A stretch of 38,063 bases of DNA from assembly GCA_017307335.1 (NCBI GenBank), contig JAFKFJ010000191.1:1-38063 (forward strand), in the 5' to 3' direction. How positions within the stretch are numbered: position 1 is the stretch's first letter; every line of letters begins with the position of its first letter. The notes below the pieces were generated by a model. It was given only the letters and a program-made list of their open reading frames with translations. It had not been told where the DNA came from and did not search any database. This DNA comes from Alphaproteobacteria bacterium (GTDB lineage: Bacteria; Pseudomonadota; Alphaproteobacteria; Acetobacterales; Acetobacteraceae). The translations under genes were made by a program, and so were the position numbers. This document shows, one piece after another, positions 1-8,399 of the stretch.

Positions 1-2
1 GC

Positions 3-326
3 CTCGGCGCGCGGCGGCGGGGCGCCGGGGATGCGGGCGGCGAGCGCGCAGGCGAGCGTCACCGCCTGCTCCAGCGCCGCCGGGTCCGGGGCGAGGCGCC
101 CGCTGGCCTCGCGCTGCAGGGTCAGCGTGGCACTCACGTTGCCGCGCCGCAGCGCCTTCGCGGCGGCCTCGCGCAGCGCCGGCTCGATCGCGTCGCAGCC
201 CGGCGGGAGGCGCAGCCGCACATCCAGCCCGCGGCCGTTGACGCTGCGCAGTTCCCAGGTCCAGGCCACGCCGTCCGCGCTCCCCGCGGCGCGGGCGAAA
301 CCGGTCATGGAGGCGAGGTCGGGCAT
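3..326 (-). CDS. yicC: YicC-family endoribonuclease, N-terminal part (cut by window edge)
   Basis: The minus-strand frame opens at ATG 326 and runs off the left edge, giving about 108 residues. The start MPDLASMTGFARAAG and the following WELRSVNGRGLDVRLRLP stretch are the signature of the YicC N-terminal domain. YicC proteins are about 290 residues, so roughly a third is present. The family is described as a stress-related endoribonuclease that acts on small RNAs. It is divergent from the SDR gene at 382, with 55 bp between them. Family identity is strong; function in this organism is inferred from homology. Confidence 0.85.
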   Translation of the reverse strand, partial: MPDLASMTGFARAAGSADGVAWTWELRSVNGRGLDVRLRLPPGCDAIEPALREAAAKALRRGNVSATLTLQREASGRLAPDPAALEQAVTLACALAARIPGAPPPRAE

Positions 327-381
327 GCGCGGATCTCACGAAGGGCGCGACCTTCTAGCAGTGCCGCGATAGGCTCGGAAC

Positions 382-1167
382 ATGGCTCTCGCACGTGTCC
401 TCATCACCGGCGCCTCGAGCGGCATCGGCCGCGCGCTGGCACTGGCACTGGCAGCACCCGACGCGGAGCTGCATCTCGGCGGTCGGGACACGGCGCGCCT
501 CGCCGCGGCGGCGGAGGCGTGCCGGGCGCGCGGGGCGCGCGCGGAGGCGCGCATGGTCGATGTCCGCGACGCGGCGGCGATGGCGGCCTGGATCGGGTCG
601 GTGGGACCGCTCGACGTGGTGATCGCCAATGCCGGCATCTCGGGCGGCACCGCCCCGGGCGCGCCGGAGACCGCGGCGCAGGCTCGCGCCATTTTCGCGG
701 TCAATCTCGACGGCGCGCTGAACACGATCCTGCCCGCGATCGACAACATGCTCGCCCGGCCGCCCGACGCGGCGGGCGTGCGCGGCCGCATCGCCGCCAT
801 CGCCTCCATCGCCGCCTTCCTCCCCGCCCCCGGCGCGCCCGCCTACTGTGCCTCGAAGGCGGCGCTGGACCGCTGGACGCTCGCGACCGCGCCGCGCCTG
901 CGCCCGCATGGGGTACTGCTGACCAGCATCTGCCCGGGCTTCATCCGCACGCCGATGACGGCGGAGAACAGCTTCGCCATGCCCGGCCTGATGGATGCCG
1001 ACCGCGCCGCGCGGCTCATGCTGCGCGGCATGGCGGCGGGGCGGATGCGCGTGGTCTTCCCGTGGTGGCTCGCCGCCGGCGCGCGGCTGGTGGGCGCCCT
1101 GCCGCCGCCGCTCGCCGCGGCCCTGCTCCTCCGCGGTCCGACCAAGGCCCCGCTAGCGGACCGCTGA
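382..1167 (+). CDS. short-chain dehydrogenase/reductase (SDR)
   Basis: This is a 261-residue classical SDR, predicted to oxidise or reduce an alcohol/carbonyl substrate with NAD(P)(H) in the cytosol. Visible motifs are the Rossmann TGASSGIG at about 9-16, NAG at 83-85, the catalytic Ser near 142, and Tyr155-x3-Lys159 in YCASK. The PGFIRTPM segment after the active site is also typical. ATG 382 places the first beta strand immediately at the N-terminus, as expected. The C-terminal tail (about 225-261) is hydrophobic, as in SDRs that lie close to membranes. The substrate is not predictable. The gene converges with the MFS gene and overlaps it by 15 bp at the 3' ends. Confidence 0.88.
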   Translation: MALARVLITGASSGIGRALALALAAPDAELHLGGRDTARLAAAAEACRARGARAEARMVDVRDAAAMAAWIGSVGPLDVVIANAGISGGTAPGAPETAAQARAIFAVNLDGALNTILPAIDNMLARPPDAAGVRGRIAAIASIAAFLPAPGAPAYCASKAALDRWTLATAPRLRPHGVLLTSICPGFIRTPMTAENSFAMPGLMDADRAARLMLRGMAAGRMRVVFPWWLAAGARLVGALPPPLAAALLLRGPTKAPLADR

Positions 1168-2376
1168 GCGCCGCTCCAGGTTCGGCAGGAACACCGCCAG
1201 CAGCCCGATCGCCGGCAGGAACGCGCAGATGCGATACACGGTCTGGATGCTGGTCATGTCCGCGAGCTCGCCCAGCGCCGCCGCGCCGAGGCCGCCCATG
1301 CCGAACGCGAGCCCGAAGAACAGGCCCGAGACGGTGCCCACGCGCCCCGGCAGCAGCTCCTGCGCATAGACCAGGATCGCCGGGAACGCCGAGGACAGGA
1401 TGAGGCCGATCGGCACCGCGAGCGCGATCGTGCCCGCGAGCCCGACATAGGGCAGCGCCAGGGTGAACGGCAGCACGCCCACGATCGAGCCCCAGATCAC
1501 GTATTTCCGCCCCAGCCGGTCGCCGAGCGGACCGCCGAAGAACGTCCCGGTCGCGGTCGCGGCGAGGAACACGAACAGATAGATCTGCGCCGACTGCACC
1601 GATACGCCGAAGGTGTGGATGAGGTAGAAGGTCAGATACGTGTTGATGCTGGCCAGATAGAAGAACTTCGAGAACGTCAGGGCCACCAGGATCACCAGCG
1701 AGCCAACCACGCGCCCGCGCGAGACGCTCGCGTGCACGCCCGCGGCGGCGCGGGGCCGGCTGGCCAGCGTCGAGCGGCGGCGCACGTACCAGCGCCCGAC
1801 ATTGCTCAGGATCACCATGGCCAGCAGCGCGAACAGCGCGAACCAAGCGACGCTGCGCTGGCCGCCCGGCAGCACGATGAAGGCGGCGAGCAGCGGCCCG
1901 AGCGCCGATCCGGCGTTGCCGCCCACCTGGAACAGCGACTGCGCGAGCCCGTGCTGGCCGCCGGAGGCATAGCGCGCCATCCGCGACGCCTCGGGATGGA
2001 ACACGGCCGAGCCGAGCCCGACCGCGGCCGAGGCCACCAGCACCGCCGGGAAGCTCGCAGCACGGGAGAGCAGCAGCAGCCCGATCAGCGTCGCCGCCAT
2101 GCCGATCGCCAGCGAGTAGGGCATCGGCCGGCGGTCAGTGACGATCCCCACCACCGGCTGCAGCACCGAGGCGGTGAGCTGGAAGGCCAGCGTGATCAGC
2201 CCGACCTGCCCGAAATCGAGCGCGAGGCTCGACTTCAGCATCGGGTAAAGCGCCGGCAGAAGCGACTGCATCGTGTCGTTCAGGAGGTGCGAGAACGACA
2301 GCGCCACGAGGACCGAGAACGCGGCGCTTTCGGCGGCTGAGGTGGCGGGCAGGGTGGCCGTGAGCTGCTTCTGCAT
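1153..2376 (-). CDS. MFS transporter, fosmidomycin-resistance (Fsr)-like
   Basis: The protein has 407 residues and about twelve hydrophobic segments. The N-terminal SFSHLLNDTMQSLLPALYP and the VFHPEASRMA motif in the fourth/fifth helix region are hallmark sequences of the Fsr subgroup of the major facilitator superfamily. A GGPLGDRLGRKYV loop between helices 8 and 9 is the repeated MFS motif A. Members are inner-membrane drug/proton antiporters; the E. coli member confers fosmidomycin resistance, but the physiological substrate here is unknown. An AAGGA ribosome site lies 6 nt before ATG 2376. The last 15 bp overlap the convergent SDR gene. Confidence 0.88.
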   Translation of the reverse strand: MQKQLTATLPATSAAESAAFSVLVALSFSHLLNDTMQSLLPALYPMLKSSLALDFGQVGLITLAFQLTASVLQPVVGIVTDRRPMPYSLAIGMAATLIGLLLLSRAASFPAVLVASAAVGLGSAVFHPEASRMARYASGGQHGLAQSLFQVGGNAGSALGPLLAAFIVLPGGQRSVAWFALFALLAMVILSNVGRWYVRRRSTLASRPRAAAGVHASVSRGRVVGSLVILVALTFSKFFYLASINTYLTFYLIHTFGVSVQSAQIYLFVFLAATATGTFFGGPLGDRLGRKYVIWGSIVGVLPFTLALPYVGLAGTIALAVPIGLILSSAFPAILVYAQELLPGRVGTVSGLFFGLAFGMGGLGAAALGELADMTSIQTVYRICAFLPAIGLLAVFLPNLERRSAVR

Positions 2377-2538
2377 GGAAAGTCCTTCCGCAGTGCACTA
2401 TCGCGAAGCGCCCGCGGCGCGCCAACGGCCCGCACGCGCGGTTGCACGCAGGGCTGGCCTGCGCCAATTTGCGCGGCCAGTTTGCCCGCGACGGGCGGCG
2501 CCGCTAAGTTCCCGTCCCAAACCCCACCGGAACCGGCC

Positions 2539-3189
2539 GTGCCCGACATCTTCGACGAAGTCGACGAAGAACTACGCGCAGATCGGGCGCAGGCCCTGCT
2601 CAAGCGTCATGGCGGCACGATGCTCGCGGTGGCGGTCGCGATCGTGCTCGTCGCGGCCGGATACCAGGGCTGGCGCTGGTACGACCAGAAGCGCATCAAC
2701 GCCGTCGCCGCCGACTACATGGCCGCCATGCGGACCGAGGCCGAGAAGGGACCGGCGCGCGAAGCCGCACTCACCACCTTCGCCTCGGTCGCCGACAGGG
2801 GCGCTGCCGGCTACCGCACCCTCGCACGCCTGCAGGAAGCGGGGCTGAAGGCGGCCAGCGGCGACCTCGCCGGCGCCAGCCGGCTGTGGGACACGGTGGC
2901 GGCCGACGGCAGCGCCGATCCCCTGCTGCGCGACCTCGCCAACCTGCAATGGGCGATCCACCACCTCGACACCGCGGCACCGGCCGAGGTCGCCGCGCGC
3001 CTGGCGCCGCTGGCGGCGCCGAGCAATCCGTGGCACCCGCTGGCCAGCGAGGCGCAGGCGATGCTCGACCTGCGGCAGGGCAAGCGGGCAGCGGCGCGCA
3101 CGACGTTGCAGGAGCTGTCCCGGGACCCCCTCGCGCCGCAAGGCGTCCGCCGCCGCGCCGACGGCCTGCTCGCGCGTCTGGGCCAATAA
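2539..3189 (+). CDS. YfgM-like tetratricopeptide protein with N-terminal membrane anchor
   Basis: Translation from GTG 2539 gives 216 residues starting MPDIFDEVDEEL. An in-frame ATG at 2482 exists, but the acidic amphipathic N-terminus typical of the family begins at the GTG. A short cytosolic segment (1-24) is followed by one TM helix (about 25-43) and then an alanine-rich helical region of TPR type with ALTTFASVADRG and LWDTVAADG. This matches YfgM, an ancillary SecYEG/periplasmic chaperone-network subunit. The order yfgM-bamB-der is the same as in E. coli, which supports the call. bamB starts 16 bp downstream, so the genes are probably co-transcribed. Confidence 0.82.
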   Translation: MPDIFDEVDEELRADRAQALLKRHGGTMLAVAVAIVLVAAGYQGWRWYDQKRINAVAADYMAAMRTEAEKGPAREAALTTFASVADRGAAGYRTLARLQEAGLKAASGDLAGASRLWDTVAADGSADPLLRDLANLQWAIHHLDTAAPAEVAARLAPLAAPSNPWHPLASEAQAMLDLRQGKRAAARTTLQELSRDPLAPQGVRRRADGLLARLGQ

Positions 3190-3205
3190 GACGGGGCCAA
3201 TAGAG

Positions 3206-4537
3206 ATGACACAGAGCCAGCGTCTGACGCGGCGCGCCGCGTTGCTGTTGCCGCTTGCCGCCACCGGCTGCGAGACCCTCGACTCGATCTTCGGCACGAA
3301 GAAGGAGCCGCTACCCGGCAAGCGCATCGCGGTGGTCGGCGAAAGCCGGGGACTGAAGGTCGACAACCCGCCCGACCGCAGGATCGCGCTGCCGCCGCCG
3401 GCACCGCTGCCGGACTCGCCGCAGGCCGGCGGCAACCCGTCGCATGTCGTGGGCCATCCGGCGGTGCGGGAGCGGCTGGAGCAGGCGTTCCAGGTCTCGA
3501 TCGGCGAGGGCGGCGGCTATCGGCGGAAGCTGACGGCCCGGCCGGTGGTGGCAGGCGGGCGCATCTTCACCATGGACAGCGACGCCGTCGTCACCGCGTT
3601 CGACCTCAAGAGCGGCGGGCGGATCTGGCGCACCGAGACCGCGACCGACGAAGACGACAGCACGAATGTCGGCGGCGGCATCGCGGTCGATGGCGGCATC
3701 GTCTACGCCGCGACCGGGCTTGCCGAGATGCTCGCGGTCGACGCCGCCAGCGGGCATATCCGCTGGCGCAAGCGGCTGCCCACACCGGCCCGCGCCGCAC
3801 CGACCATTGCGGAGGACCGGCTCTACATCCCGACACTCGACGAATCGCTGCTCGCCTTCGCGAAGTCCGACGGCACCAAGATCTGGAGCTTCCAGGGCGC
3901 CGCGGCCCCGACCTCGATGCTGGGCCTGCCGTCGCCCGCCTATGCCGACGGGCTGGTGGTCGCGGGCTTCGGTTCCGGCGAGCTCGTGTGCCTGCGCGCG
4001 GCCACCGGCTCGGTGAACTGGACCGACGGGCTCTCCGCCGGCCGCGGCCGTGCCGCCCTGGTCGAGTTCAGCGCGATCCGCGGCATGCCGCTGATCGCAA
4101 GCAGCCGCGTCTACGCCGCCGGCCTGGGCGGCCTCTGCGTGTCGCTCGACCTGCGCTCCGGGCGGCGGCTGTGGGAGCGGGAGTTCGGCTCCGAGCAGAC
4201 GATGTGGCTCGCGGGCGACTGGCTGTTCGCGCTCACCCTCGACCAGCAGCTCGTCGCGCTGAACGCCGAGGACGGCACCGTCGCCTGGGTCACCCAGCTT
4301 CCGCCGTACGAGGACATGGAGAAGAAGAAGGACCCGATCACCTGGGTCGGCCCGGCGCTCGCCGGCGACCGGCTGATCGTGGCCGGGAGCACGAAGCTGG
4401 CGCTGTCGGTGAGCCCCTATACCGGCAAGATCCTCGGCCAGCAGGACCTGCCCGGCGCGGCCTCGGTCGCGCCGGTGGTGGCGGCGGGCATGGTGCTGCT
4501 GGTCACCAACGACGGGTCGCTGCTCGCGCTGCGCTGA
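3206..4537 (+). CDS. bamB: outer membrane assembly lipoprotein BamB
   Basis: The protein has 443 residues. The N-terminus has basic residues, a hydrophobic stretch and the lipobox LAATGC, so it is a predicted lipoprotein with Cys22 lipidated. The rest consists of beta-propeller blades of the PQQ-repeat type, seen as AVDAASGHIRWRKRL, AFAKSDGTKIWSF, SLDLRSGRRLWEREF and ALNAEDGTVAWVTQL. BamB is the scaffolding lipoprotein of the BAM complex that folds outer-membrane beta-barrels and binds BamA. It sits between the YfgM-like gene and der (4-bp gap), the conserved order. The lipoprotein signal peptidase that would mature it is at 14457-14972. Confidence 0.93.
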   Translation: MTQSQRLTRRAALLLPLAATGCETLDSIFGTKKEPLPGKRIAVVGESRGLKVDNPPDRRIALPPPAPLPDSPQAGGNPSHVVGHPAVRERLEQAFQVSIGEGGGYRRKLTARPVVAGGRIFTMDSDAVVTAFDLKSGGRIWRTETATDEDDSTNVGGGIAVDGGIVYAATGLAEMLAVDAASGHIRWRKRLPTPARAAPTIAEDRLYIPTLDESLLAFAKSDGTKIWSFQGAAAPTSMLGLPSPAYADGLVVAGFGSGELVCLRAATGSVNWTDGLSAGRGRAALVEFSAIRGMPLIASSRVYAAGLGGLCVSLDLRSGRRLWEREFGSEQTMWLAGDWLFALTLDQQLVALNAEDGTVAWVTQLPPYEDMEKKKDPITWVGPALAGDRLIVAGSTKLALSVSPYTGKILGQQDLPGAASVAPVVAAGMVLLVTNDGSLLALR

Positions 4538-4541
4538 CCGC

Positions 4542-5894
4542 ATGCCGCCCGTCGTGGTCATCGCCGGCCGGGCGAATGTCGGCAAGTCGACGCTGTTCAA
4601 CCGCCTCGCCGGGCGCCGCACCGCGCTGGTCGCCGACACGCCGGGCGTGACCCGCGACCGGCGCGAGGCGGAGGCGATGCTGCGCGGGAGGACGGTGCGG
4701 CTGGTCGATACCGCCGGGCTGGAGGAGGCGCCGCCGACCTCGCTCGCCAGGCGCATGCACGCCGCCGCCGCCGCCGCCGTGGCGCAGGCCGACCTCGTGC
4801 TGTTCACCATCGACGCCCGCGCCGGCGTGACCCCGGCGGACGCGCACTTCGCCGCCTGGCTGCGCCGGCAGGGCCGCCCGGTGCTGCTCGTCGCCAACAA
4901 GACGGAAGGCCGCGCGGGTGCGGCGGCGGCGCTGGAGGCATTCTCGCTCGGCCTCGGCGAGCCGCTCGCGGTCTCTGCCGAGCACGGCGAGGGGATCGCC
5001 GACCTGATGCGCGAGATCGCCGACCGGCTGCCCGAGGCCGCGCGGGCGGCGAACGCCGAGGAGGACGGAGAGGGGGCGACGCGGCCGCTGCGGCTCGCCA
5101 TCGTGGGCCGGCCGAACGCCGGCAAGTCCACGCTCGTCAACCGGCTGCTCGGCGAGGAGCGGCTGCTGACCGGCCCCGAGCCCGGCATAACGCGGGATGC
5201 GATCACGGTGCGGCTGCACGACGCCGACGGGACGGCGTTCGAGCTGGTCGACACCGCCGGCTTGCGCCGCCGTGCGCGGGTCGTCGAGGCGCTGGAGAAG
5301 CTCTCCGTCTCCTCCGCGATCGAGGCGCTGAAGATGGCCGAGGTCGCCGTCCTCGCCGTGGATGCCGCCGAGGGGCTGCACGACCAGGACCTTCAGATCG
5401 CCCGCCTGATCGAGCGGGAGGGTCGCGCCTGTGTCCTCGCGCTGACCAAGTGGGACGCCGTGACCGACCGGCCCGGCCGGCTGCGCGCGCTGAACGACCG
5501 GCTGGAGATCAGCCTCGCCCAGCTCAAGGGGCTCGCCGTCGTGCCGCTCTCGGCGCTGACCGGCGAGGGGATGGCGAAGCTGCTGCCGGCCGTGCGGCAG
5601 GCGCACGCGGTCTGGAACACGCGGGTTCCGACCGGGGCGCTGAACCGCTGGTTCGAGCAGGCGCTGGCGCGCCATCCGCCGCCGCTCGTGGACCGGCGGC
5701 GCCTGAAGCTCCGCTACGTCACCCAGCCGAAGGCGCGCCCGCCGACCTTCGTCGTGTTCGGCACCCGCGCCGAGATGACGCCCGAGGACTACCGCCGCTA
5801 CCTCGCCAACAGTTTGCGCGAGACGTTCGCGCTGCCCGGCACGCCGCTGCGCCTGCAGTTCCGCGGCACGGACAACCCGTTCGCGCCCGCCTGA
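4542..5894 (+). CDS. der: ribosome biogenesis GTPase Der (EngA)
   Basis: The 450-residue protein carries two tandem G domains. The first P-loop is GRANVGKST (about 9-17), with DTPG, DTAG and NKTE (a NKxE variant of the G4 box). The second P-loop is GRPNAGKST (about 190-198), with DTAGLRRRARV and TKWD. A C-terminal KH-like domain contains the typical RYVTQPKARPPTFVVFG. Der acts in late 50S subunit assembly. Length and domain order are complete. The gene follows bamB after 4 bp, so it is probably expressed from the same transcript. Confidence 0.96.
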   Translation: MPPVVVIAGRANVGKSTLFNRLAGRRTALVADTPGVTRDRREAEAMLRGRTVRLVDTAGLEEAPPTSLARRMHAAAAAAVAQADLVLFTIDARAGVTPADAHFAAWLRRQGRPVLLVANKTEGRAGAAAALEAFSLGLGEPLAVSAEHGEGIADLMREIADRLPEAARAANAEEDGEGATRPLRLAIVGRPNAGKSTLVNRLLGEERLLTGPEPGITRDAITVRLHDADGTAFELVDTAGLRRRARVVEALEKLSVSSAIEALKMAEVAVLAVDAAEGLHDQDLQIARLIEREGRACVLALTKWDAVTDRPGRLRALNDRLEISLAQLKGLAVVPLSALTGEGMAKLLPAVRQAHAVWNTRVPTGALNRWFEQALARHPPPLVDRRRLKLRYVTQPKARPPTFVVFGTRAEMTPEDYRRYLANSLRETFALPGTPLRLQFRGTDNPFAPA

Positions 5895-5911
5895 CGCCGA
5901 TCCGCCCCGCT

Positions 5912-5927
5912 GCGCTCGTTTGAGCGC
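5912..5927 (+). terminator. small hairpin after der
   Basis: GCGCTC (5912-5917), loop GTTT, then GAGCGC (5922-5927) form a perfect 6-bp stem 18 bp after the der stop codon. There is no T-tract, so a Rho-independent terminator is possible but weak. Confidence 0.3.
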
Positions 5928-6244
5928 CCGCCCCGTTGCAAGCGCCGAATGGCGGATTGCTGCGGATGCTCACATCTCAGCGATTCGTGAAGTCCCCTTG
6001 TCAACGCTCTGTCATGATGTCGAGTCCGCCGGTTTATCCATCGAGACGTCCACAGAACTATCCCGCGAATTGTGGATAGATCTCGGACGCATAGGTTACT
6101 TGCGCACCGGCGTCGGGACGGGTTGACCACATCCTCGCTGGCGATGCCTCACGCCATACGACCGGTGGCAGCGTTAATCCTTTGCCAACCAGTACCCACG
6201 CAGGCTTTGCGCCCTGGCGATGGGCACGAGCCGCGGGATTGCCG
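5928..6244. other. non-coding stretch with DnaA-box-like words
   Basis: This stretch of about 320 bp after der is less GC-rich than its surroundings and contains no convincing gene. TTATCCATC (6034-6042) and TGTGGATAG (6071-6079, reverse complement CTATCCACA) resemble the DnaA box TTATNCACA. CTATCC (6058-6063) and GGATAG (6074-6079) form a 6-bp inverted repeat with a 10-nt loop. Short ORFs here have no ribosome site and no recognisable protein. Confidence 0.4.
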
Positions 6245-6433
6245 ATGTTCGATCCGCTGGAGCTGTGGCGTGGCGTGGACGACGCGGTGCGGCGCGAGGC
6301 CGGCCGGCCGCGCCCGGCGCCGCAGCCACTGCCGCCGCGGCGCGCGGCGCCCGCCGCACCACAACCCATGCCACCGAAGCGCGCTCCGAACCGGCCGATC
6401 GAACGCCCCGAGCGGCTGCCGGAGCCCGTGTAA
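6245..6433 (+). CDS. small proline/arginine-rich ORF, doubtful
   Basis: An ATG at 6245 opens a 62-residue frame beginning MFDPLELWRGVDDAVRREAG. It then turns into a Pro-Arg-Ala-rich tail (PQPLPPRR, PMPPKR, RPIERPERLPEPV) that would be disordered. A weak CGGGA lies 5-6 nt upstream. It ends 50 bp before the convergent sensor gene. I do not recognise it. The first 20 residues look protein-like, but high GC can produce such frames by chance. Confidence 0.35.
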   Translation: MFDPLELWRGVDDAVRREAGRPRPAPQPLPPRRAAPAAPQPMPPKRAPNRPIERPERLPEPV

Positions 6434-6483
6434 CCCGCGCCATGCGAGCCACCCCGGGAGAAGCGCGTCCGAAGGGCTTGCCG

Positions 6484-8325
6484 CTATGCCGCCCCCGGCG
6501 CCTCGCGGCCCACCGGGGCGCCGCCACGCGCCACAAGCTGCGCCCGCAGCGCGCGCACCTCGGCGCGCAATAGTTCCGTCTCCACGCGGTCGTATGCCAC
6601 CGCCGCACGGCCGGCGAATTCGCGCAGCATCCCGCGCTCGTCAGCGTCGATGTCGCTGCCGGTGATATGCGGGCCGAACAGCGCCACCGCCAGGCCCTCA
6701 CGCGCGCCGCCGCATACCGGCACTGCCAGGCACGGCATCTGATCGTCGCCCGGCAGCCCGGGCCGCCGCCATCCGCCGCGCGGCAGGCGCTCCGGCACAC
6801 CGCTCGCGAGGCTTCGCAGCACCGGCGCGTCGAGGTCGCTGCGCAGCGCGCGCAGTCCGTCGCGCATCCAGCCGACCACCGGCTCCACCCGGCGCAGCTC
6901 GCCATCCGTCCAGCGGAACACCGCCGCCGAGGACAACTGCAACGCACGCACGGGCGCCTCGACAAGCAGATGGTCGATCGTCGCGTGCTCGCGCGCCTTC
7001 AGCATTGCCGCTGCCGCATGCGCGAGCTGGTGCTGCGCGCGGTGGAAGCGCCGGCTGAACGCATGGTCCACGAGGTCGACGCCGATCTCGTGCAGCCGCT
7101 GGCCGACGATCAGCACCACCGGCCCGACGACCAGCGGCCAGATCCACTCCGGCAGATGCAGACTCTCCTGATAGGTCGCGGCAAGTTCGTGCAGGTAGAG
7201 CACCGGCACGCCGAGCCCGAGCGCCAGCGCAGTGACGATGGTGCCGTGACGCAGCGGGATCGCGACGCTGACCACGCGCCGCCGCCGGATCGCGGTGCCG
7301 ACGAAATACGCAATCACGCCCTGCAACAGATAGAGCAGGCCGATCACCGCCTGCGGCGGCAATGCGCCCCAGATGTCGTACAGCAGCGCCGAGGACTGGC
7401 AGATCTCGGCAAAGATGAAGGCCGGCAGCCCGATCGCGCAGCCGGCGATCGCCCAGCGCATGCGCGCCTGGTCCTGCGGATGCAGGTCGCGCCGGCGCAG
7501 CAGCAGCAACAGGATCACCGCGGCATTCACGGCATAGCCGCTGAGGAACACCGTCTGCGCCACGGCCTCGGTCGGCACGCCGAACAGGTTGGCGGCGCTG
7601 AGCAGCATCGCCGCGGCGATGACCACGCCGATCCACGGCGCCGCCAGCTCCACCCGATGCCAGCGCGGCTCCGGCGCATCGGTGGGAAAGCGCACTGCGA
7701 AGATCAGCAGCCCGGCATAGGCCGCACCCTGCGCGAACGCCTCGGCGACCTGCTGCACGATAACCACGAGCGGCCATGATTGGAGAATCGCGTAGTAGGC
7801 GTACGACTGTCCCGGATTGAACCACATTGCGTAGAGAAAGAATCCCCACGTCATCGGGCTCGACCGGGTCCAGACGAGGTGAACGGCGTTGAGCACGAAC
7901 AGCACGCCCACCAGCGTATTGGCGAGCAGCACGAGCCGCGATGGCCAGTCGAGCGGCGCGGACGCCGCCTGCAGATGCACGACCCGCGCCGGCCCGCCCG
8001 CCGCAGGCTGGACCGCGAGGTCGAGCGTGCGCCCCTGCAACACGTACTGCAGCCCGCCGAGACCACCGAGCACGGACACGAGGCCGGCGCATGCCCCGCT
8101 CACCGGCGCATTGCAGCGCATGCGCGAGAGGTCGATCCGGTCGCCCACACGCAGGCCGGCCGAAGCGGCGGGCGAGGCGGCCGCGTCGCGGAACGGGCTC
8201 GTCACGTCGCGGATGGCGCCGTTGTTGTCCGCCGAGAACCCAAACGCGCCGAGCGGCACCGCGACGGCGTAGAAGCCCGGGACAATCATCGCCAGCGCCC
8301 ACAGCGCGAGCAGCACGAGCAACAC
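6484..8325 (-). CDS. membrane sensor: PDZ-like domain, multi-TM region, GAF-like domain, no visible output domain
   Basis: From GTG 8325 the protein has 613 residues. Order: a TM helix at the very start; a periplasmic PDZ-like segment (about 45-130, with SPAASAGLRVGDRIDLSRM); a block of about eight hydrophobic helices (about 130-400); a short helical linker with HAFSRRFHRAQHQLAHAAAAM; and a GAF-like domain (about 440-590, with HLLVEAPVRAL and CLAVPVCGGAREGLAVALFG) ending in a helix. I see no HisKA, HATPase, GGDEF or DNA-binding domain, so its output is unknown. The start is uncertain: GGGGAGG (8388-8394) is ideally placed for an ATT codon at 8379, which would add 18 residues with arginines before the first TM. 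The reading frame stays open upstream, but that part only shadows dadA. Confidence 0.7.
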   Translation of the reverse strand: MLLVLLALWALAMIVPGFYAVAVPLGAFGFSADNNGAIRDVTSPFRDAAASPAASAGLRVGDRIDLSRMRCNAPVSGACAGLVSVLGGLGGLQYVLQGRTLDLAVQPAAGGPARVVHLQAASAPLDWPSRLVLLANTLVGVLFVLNAVHLVWTRSSPMTWGFFLYAMWFNPGQSYAYYAILQSWPLVVIVQQVAEAFAQGAAYAGLLIFAVRFPTDAPEPRWHRVELAAPWIGVVIAAAMLLSAANLFGVPTEAVAQTVFLSGYAVNAAVILLLLLRRRDLHPQDQARMRWAIAGCAIGLPAFIFAEICQSSALLYDIWGALPPQAVIGLLYLLQGVIAYFVGTAIRRRRVVSVAIPLRHGTIVTALALGLGVPVLYLHELAATYQESLHLPEWIWPLVVGPVVLIVGQRLHEIGVDLVDHAFSRRFHRAQHQLAHAAAAMLKAREHATIDHLLVEAPVRALQLSSAAVFRWTDGELRRVEPVVGWMRDGLRALRSDLDAPVLRSLASGVPERLPRGGWRRPGLPGDDQMPCLAVPVCGGAREGLAVALFGPHITGSDIDADERGMLREFAGRAAVAYDRVETELLRAEVRALRAQLVARGGAPVGREAPGAA

Positions 8326-8387
8326 CCGCCCGAGGGGGCTGGGGCGACGGCCCGGCGCGGCGGGCTGGGCAGCGGAAATCCGTCCGT

Positions 8388-8394
8388 CCTCCCC
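8388..8394 (-). promoter_or_regulatory. strong ribosome-binding site before the sensor gene
   Basis: On the minus strand this reads GGGGAGG, six bases past the dadA stop (TGA at 8402-8400). No ATG, GTG or TTG lies at a normal distance in the sensor frame. ATT at 8379-8377 is 8 nt away, and the first GTG is 62 nt away. It therefore bears directly on the start of the sensor gene. Confidence 0.5.
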
Positions 8395-8399
8395 GGTGT

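Noticed and set aside
3311..5254. Minus-strand open frame of 647 codons opposite bamB and der
   Set aside because: Low-complexity composition and no ribosome site; bamB and der on the plus strand are complete.
5895..6244. Possible tRNA or other stable RNA in the gap after der
   Set aside because: No TPsiC-like GGTTCRANYCC word, no cloverleaf pairing and no 3'-acceptor complement found by eye.
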